Of a stretch of DNA of 64,000 nucleotides, positions 61,288-64,000 are shown piece after piece; the stretch's first letter is position 1; each line of letters starts with the position of its first letter. The position numbers and the translations under genes were made by a program. Location of the stretch: assembly GCF_900105195.1 (NCBI RefSeq), contig NZ_FNRX01000002.1, positions 434,001-498,000 on the forward strand. The letters are read 5' to 3'. The notes beneath the pieces were generated by a model that did not search any database, had not been told where the DNA came from, and saw only the letters and a list, made by a program, of their open reading frames with translations. Origin of the DNA: Rhodococcus pyridinivorans. Its GTDB lineage: Bacteria; Actinomycetota; Actinomycetes; Mycobacteriales; Mycobacteriaceae.

Positions 61288-64000
61288 GTGGCCGTCGTTG
61301 ACGATCGTGGAAATCCCGAATATTCGGGACCTCCCGAGGAACCGAGTGGAGACTTCGGTCGACAGCCCCCTCAGGATCTCGTGGCCGAGCAGTCCGTGCT
61401 CGGTGGCATGCTGCTGAGCAAGGACGCCATCGCCGACGTCCTCGAAGTGCTGAGGCCCGGCGACTTCTACCGTCCGGCCCACCAAGCCGTGTACGACGCG
61501 ATCCTCGATCTCTACAGCCGTGGCGAACCCGCCGACCCGGTCACCGTGTCGGCCGAGCTCGACCGGCGCGGCGAACTCAAGCGTCTCGGCGGAGCCGCCT
61601 ATCTCGTCACGCTCACCCAGACCGTCCCCACCGCGGCCAATGCCGGCTACTACGCCGAGATCGTCGCCGAGAAGGCCGTCCTGCGTCGTCTCGTCGAGGC
61701 GGGCACGCGCATCGTCCAGTACGGCTACGCCGGCGCCGACGGCCAGGACGTCGCCGAGATCGTCGACCGCGCGCAGGCGGAGGTCTTCGAGGTCGCCGAA
61801 CGACGCACCACCGAAGACTTCGTGCCGCTCGAAGAACTCCTGCAGCCCACGATGGACGAGATCGACTCCATCGCCAGCCGCGGCGGTATCTCCCTCGGCG
61901 TGCCCACCGGCTTCGCCGAACTCGACGAGCTCACCAACGGGCTGCACGCCGGCCAGATGATCATCGTCGCCGCGCGTCCCGGTGTGGGTAAGGCCCTCGC
62001 GCTCGACACTCCCCTGCCCACCCCCACCGGCTGGACCACGATGGGCGAGGTCGGTGTGGGCGACGAACTCCTCGGCGCCGACGGCCGCCCCGTCCGCGTC
62101 CTCGCCGCCACCGAGGTCATGCACGGCCGGCCGTGCTTCGACGTCGTGTTCTCCGACGGCACCGTGATCGTCGCCGACGAGCAGCACCAGTGGCGCACCG
62201 GCGACGGCGCGATCCGCACCACGGGCGAACTCGCCGCCACCGCCGACGCCGGGCACACCGTCGCGAACACCGAGGCACTGTCGTTCCCGGCAACAGAGCT
62301 GCCCGTCTCCCCCTTCACGCTCGGGGCGTGGCTCGGCGGCCCGTCGTCCGATCCCGAACTGCACATGCGTATCGACGGCGAAGGTGGTTTCACGAGCGCC
62401 CTCGTCGCGCTCCGCGCCCACATCCCCGCCGAATACCAGCGGGCATCCGAACCGCAGCGTCGCGAACTCCTCGCGGGTCTGCTCGACGCCGGTGGAGAGA
62501 TCGACGACGACGGCACCATCCGGTTCGTCGGCTCGTCCGAGCGTCTGGCGCAGGGCGTCGCCGAACTCCTGTCGGGCCTCGGTTACGCGCCGGTGCTCGA
62601 CGGCACCGAGATCTCCTTCACCACCGACGACGACGTCTTCGTCCTGCCCAGCAAGGCCGTGCGGCACAAGGAATGCCGCGCCACCATGCCGCGCGAGCGC
62701 CGCATCGTCGCCGTCCGCCCGGTTTCCTCGGTCCCGGTGCGGTGCGTCGAGGTCGACGGCGACCACATGTACCTCGCGGGTCGCGCGATGGTGCCCACAC
62801 ACAACTCCACGCTGAGCATGGACTTCATGCGGTCGTGCTCCATCAAGCACGGCATGGCGTCGGTCATCTTCTCGCTCGAGATGGGCAAGACCGAGATCGT
62901 CATGCGTCTGCTGTCCGCGGAGGCGAAGATCAAGCTCGGCGATATGCGATCCGGACGCATGACCGACGACGACTGGACGCGTCTCGCCCGCCGCATGAGC
63001 GAGATCAGCGAAGCGCCGTTGTTCATCGACGACTCACCGAACCTCACGATGATGGAGATCCGCGCAAAAGCGCGGCGGCTCAAGCAGAAACACGACATCC
63101 GTCTCATCGTCATCGACTACCTGCAGCTCATGTCGTCCGGCAAGAAGGTCGAGTCGCGTCAGCAGGAGGTCTCCGAATTCTCGCGTAGCCTCAAGCTTCT
63201 CGCGAAGGAACTCGAGGTTCCGGTCGTCGCGGTGTGTCAGCTCAACCGTGGTCCCGAGCAGCGCACCGACAAGCGGCCGCAGGTCTCCGACCTCCGTGAG
63301 TCGGGCTGCCTGCCGGCGTCCACGCGCATCATGCGCGCCGACACCGGCGCCGAAGTCACGCTCGGCGAGCTGCTCGAGTCGGGTGAACAGCCCCTCGTGT
63401 GGTCGCTCGACGAACGCATGCGGATGGTCGTCCGGCCGATGGTGAAGGTCTTCCCCAGCGGCCGTAAGGAAGTCTTCCGGTTGGAGCTGGCCTCGGGGCG
63501 TCGTGTCGAAGCCACCGCGAACCATCCCTTCCTCACCATCGACGGCTGGATGCCGTTGGGCGAGTTGGTCGCCGGTGAGCGTGTCGCAGTGCCGCGTGCG
63601 GTGCCCGCACCCCTCGACGTGATACCCGCATCCGACGACGAGGTGGCCGTTCTCGCGGACACTGCCGTGGCCGGCCGACTGATCCCCACCCGCGCGTTCT
63701 CACTCCCCAAGGAGCAGGTCGCCGAGCTCGTCTGCCACATCTGGGAAGACAGCGGTGAGGTCGCATGGGACGCAGGCGCTGCCCGCGCCGTCGTCCGCTA
63801 CCGGTCGGCGGAGCGTCGTCTGGCCGACGACCTCGCGCGCCTGCTCCTGCGCATCGGCGTGTTCGCGCGGATCACCGATGCCGTCGAGGGCTGGGACCTC
63901 ACTGTCACCGGGGCGGAGAACCAGGCGGTCTTCCTCCACGACGTGGGCAAGCACGGAACCGCGGCGCAGTGGGTCCTGGCGCAGCTCGGACCGAAGCTCG
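61288..64000 (+). CDS. dnaB: Replicative DNA helicase DnaB with two inteins (3' end outside window)
   Basis: GTG 61288 gives AVVDDRGNPEYSGPPEEPSG, as in mycobacterial DnaB. An in-frame ATG at 61264 is less likely. Extein parts: the N-terminal domain (PPQDLVAEQSVLGGMLLSKD; FYRPAHQAVYDAILDLYSRG), the linker, then the RecA-like core starting with SLGVPTGFAELDELTNGLHA and Walker A ARPGVGK, which is cut by intein 1 between Lys and Ser. The core resumes at STLSMDFMRSCSIKHGMASV, FSLEMGKTEIVMRL, RLIVIDYLQLMS (Walker B) and VCQLNRGPEQRTDKRPQVSD with LRESG, where intein 2 begins. Both insertions hit active-site loops, so splicing is needed for function. The reading frame is open to the window end. Confidence 0.95.
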   Translation, partial: MAVVDDRGNPEYSGPPEEPSGDFGRQPPQDLVAEQSVLGGMLLSKDAIADVLEVLRPGDFYRPAHQAVYDAILDLYSRGEPADPVTVSAELDRRGELKRLGGAAYLVTLTQTVPTAANAGYYAEIVAEKAVLRRLVEAGTRIVQYGYAGADGQDVAEIVDRAQAEVFEVAERRTTEDFVPLEELLQPTMDEIDSIASRGGISLGVPTGFAELDELTNGLHAGQMIIVAARPGVGKALALDTPLPTPTGWTTMGEVGVGDELLGADGRPVRVLAATEVMHGRPCFDVVFSDGTVIVADEQHQWRTGDGAIRTTGELAATADAGHTVANTEALSFPATELPVSPFTLGAWLGGPSSDPELHMRIDGEGGFTSALVALRAHIPAEYQRASEPQRRELLAGLLDAGGEIDDDGTIRFVGSSERLAQGVAELLSGLGYAPVLDGTEISFTTDDDVFVLPSKAVRHKECRATMPRERRIVAVRPVSSVPVRCVEVDGDHMYLAGRAMVPTHNSTLSMDFMRSCSIKHGMASVIFSLEMGKTEIVMRLLSAEAKIKLGDMRSGRMTDDDWTRLARRMSEISEAPLFIDDSPNLTMMEIRAKARRLKQKHDIRLIVIDYLQLMSSGKKVESRQQEVSEFSRSLKLLAKELEVPVVAVCQLNRGPEQRTDKRPQVSDLRESGCLPASTRIMRADTGAEVTLGELLESGEQPLVWSLDERMRMVVRPMVKVFPSGRKEVFRLELASGRRVEATANHPFLTIDGWMPLGELVAGERVAVPRAVPAPLDVIPASDDEVAVLADTAVAGRLIPTRAFSLPKEQVAELVCHIWEDSGEVAWDAGAARAVVRYRSAERRLADDLARLLLRIGVFARITDAVEGWDLTVTGAENQAVFLHDVGKHGTAAQWVLAQLGPKL
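61993..62805 (+). other. DnaB intein 1: class 3 intein with degenerate homing endonuclease
   Basis: A 271-residue intein inserted in Walker A after ARPGVGK and before Ser. It starts with Ala (ALALDTPLPTPTGWTTMGEV) in place of Cys or Ser, and ends MVPTHN. The class 3 Trp-Cys-Thr set is present: Trp in ADEQHQWRT, Cys in PVRCVEVDGDHMYLAG, Thr in the final PTHN. This matches the mycobacterial DnaB class 3 inteins. Between lies a shrunken LAGLIDADG endonuclease: the first motif reads LGAWLGGPS and the second LLAGLLDAGGEI. Both positions that normally carry the catalytic Asp (LGDG; DxDG) are Gly, so DNA cutting should be lost while splicing can persist. Confidence 0.88.
63307..64000 (+). other. DnaB intein 2: class 1 intein, start only
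   Basis: A second intein begins with Cys directly after DLRESG, the classic DnaB-b site used in Synechocystis and Rhodothermus. Blocks seen: A (CLPASTRIMRADTGAEVTLG), then VFRLELASGRRVEATANHPF with the block B TxxH-like pair (T-A-N-H), and LTIDGWMPLGELVAGERVAV. From about 63600 on it enters what is probably a linker/endonuclease region (ADTAVAGRLIPTRAFSLPKE, VRYRSAERRLADDLARLLLR IG). The C-terminal blocks lie beyond the window, so size and activity cannot be judged. Confidence 0.88.

Overview
This 64 kb window is chromosomal DNA of a high-GC, mycolic-acid-type actinobacterium, most likely Rhodococcus or a close relative (Nocardiaceae). That assignment is an inference. It rests on the strong G/C third-position bias, frequent GTG starts and GTGA/ATGA gene overlaps, an EthA-type monooxygenase, F420-type oxidoreductase and inositol phosphate synthase genes, and above all gene order. 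The two ends follow the Mycobacterium tuberculosis Rv0041-Rv0058 order: leuS at the left edge, then ino1, a PadR regulator, a DUF5318 protein, ponA1, a GT87 glycosyltransferase, rpsF-ssb-rpsR-rplI and dnaB at the right edge. Between leuS and ino1 lie about 46 kb, far more than in M. tuberculosis, so most of the window is a lineage-specific expansion.

Layout. 1-5.8 kb: end of leuS, two coiled-coil stress-type proteins, a lipase, a SnoaL-like protein, a broken epoxide hydrolase and a DUF6777 lipoprotein. 5.8-19.5 kb: a metabolic stretch with an SDR, a DUF218 protein, a PHP phosphoesterase, an EthA-like Baeyer-Villiger monooxygenase, a methyltransferase, a pirin, a spermidine-synthase-like protein, two facing gene wrecks (MFS and SsuD), glucosylglycerate hydrolase, a Tat-exported PhoX-type phosphatase, a hydrolase and an F420-type oxidoreductase. 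19.5-24.2 kb: a scarred accessory island with two IS remnants, azoreductase, pirin and lipoprotein remnants, an intact YefM-YoeB toxin-antitoxin pair, two small unknowns and an ERCC4 nuclease joined to an Lsr2-like DNA-binding tail. 24.3-27.3 kb: a TetR regulator diverging from a two-subunit acyl-CoA dehydrogenase. 27.3-32.8 kb: a ten-gene, almost entirely overlapping gas vesicle operon. 33.1-36 kb: a metallohydrolase/DUF2786 pair and a sodium:alanine symporter. 36-43 kb: a sugar (LpqY-SugABC-like) ABC importer followed by a second class A penicillin-binding protein. 43-46.8 kb: a TetR-controlled operon of acyl-CoA dehydrogenase, kinase and SDR that matches the two halves of human ACAD10/11. 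46.9-61 kb: the conserved ino1-to-rplI block, interrupted by a degenerate sigma-like gene and a ruined STAND/WD40 gene. 61.3 kb to the end: dnaB carrying two inteins.

How the parts work together. The gvp genes encode a gas vesicle shell (GvpA, GvpJ, GvpS) and its assembly factors (F, L, G, O, K), plus two lineage-specific proteins at the 5' end. The ABC importer probably recovers a disaccharide such as trehalose. The acyl-CoA dehydrogenase/kinase operon probably consumes 4-hydroxyacyl-CoAs. The right end supplies cell wall synthesis (PonA1, glycosyltransferases), translation (S6, S18, L9) and replication (SSB, DnaB). I saw no tRNA, rRNA or CRISPR array. The most notable items are the class 3 intein with a dead homing endonuclease in dnaB, the ERCC4-Lsr2 fusion, the expanded gvp operon and the phased operator repeats of the toxin-antitoxin locus.
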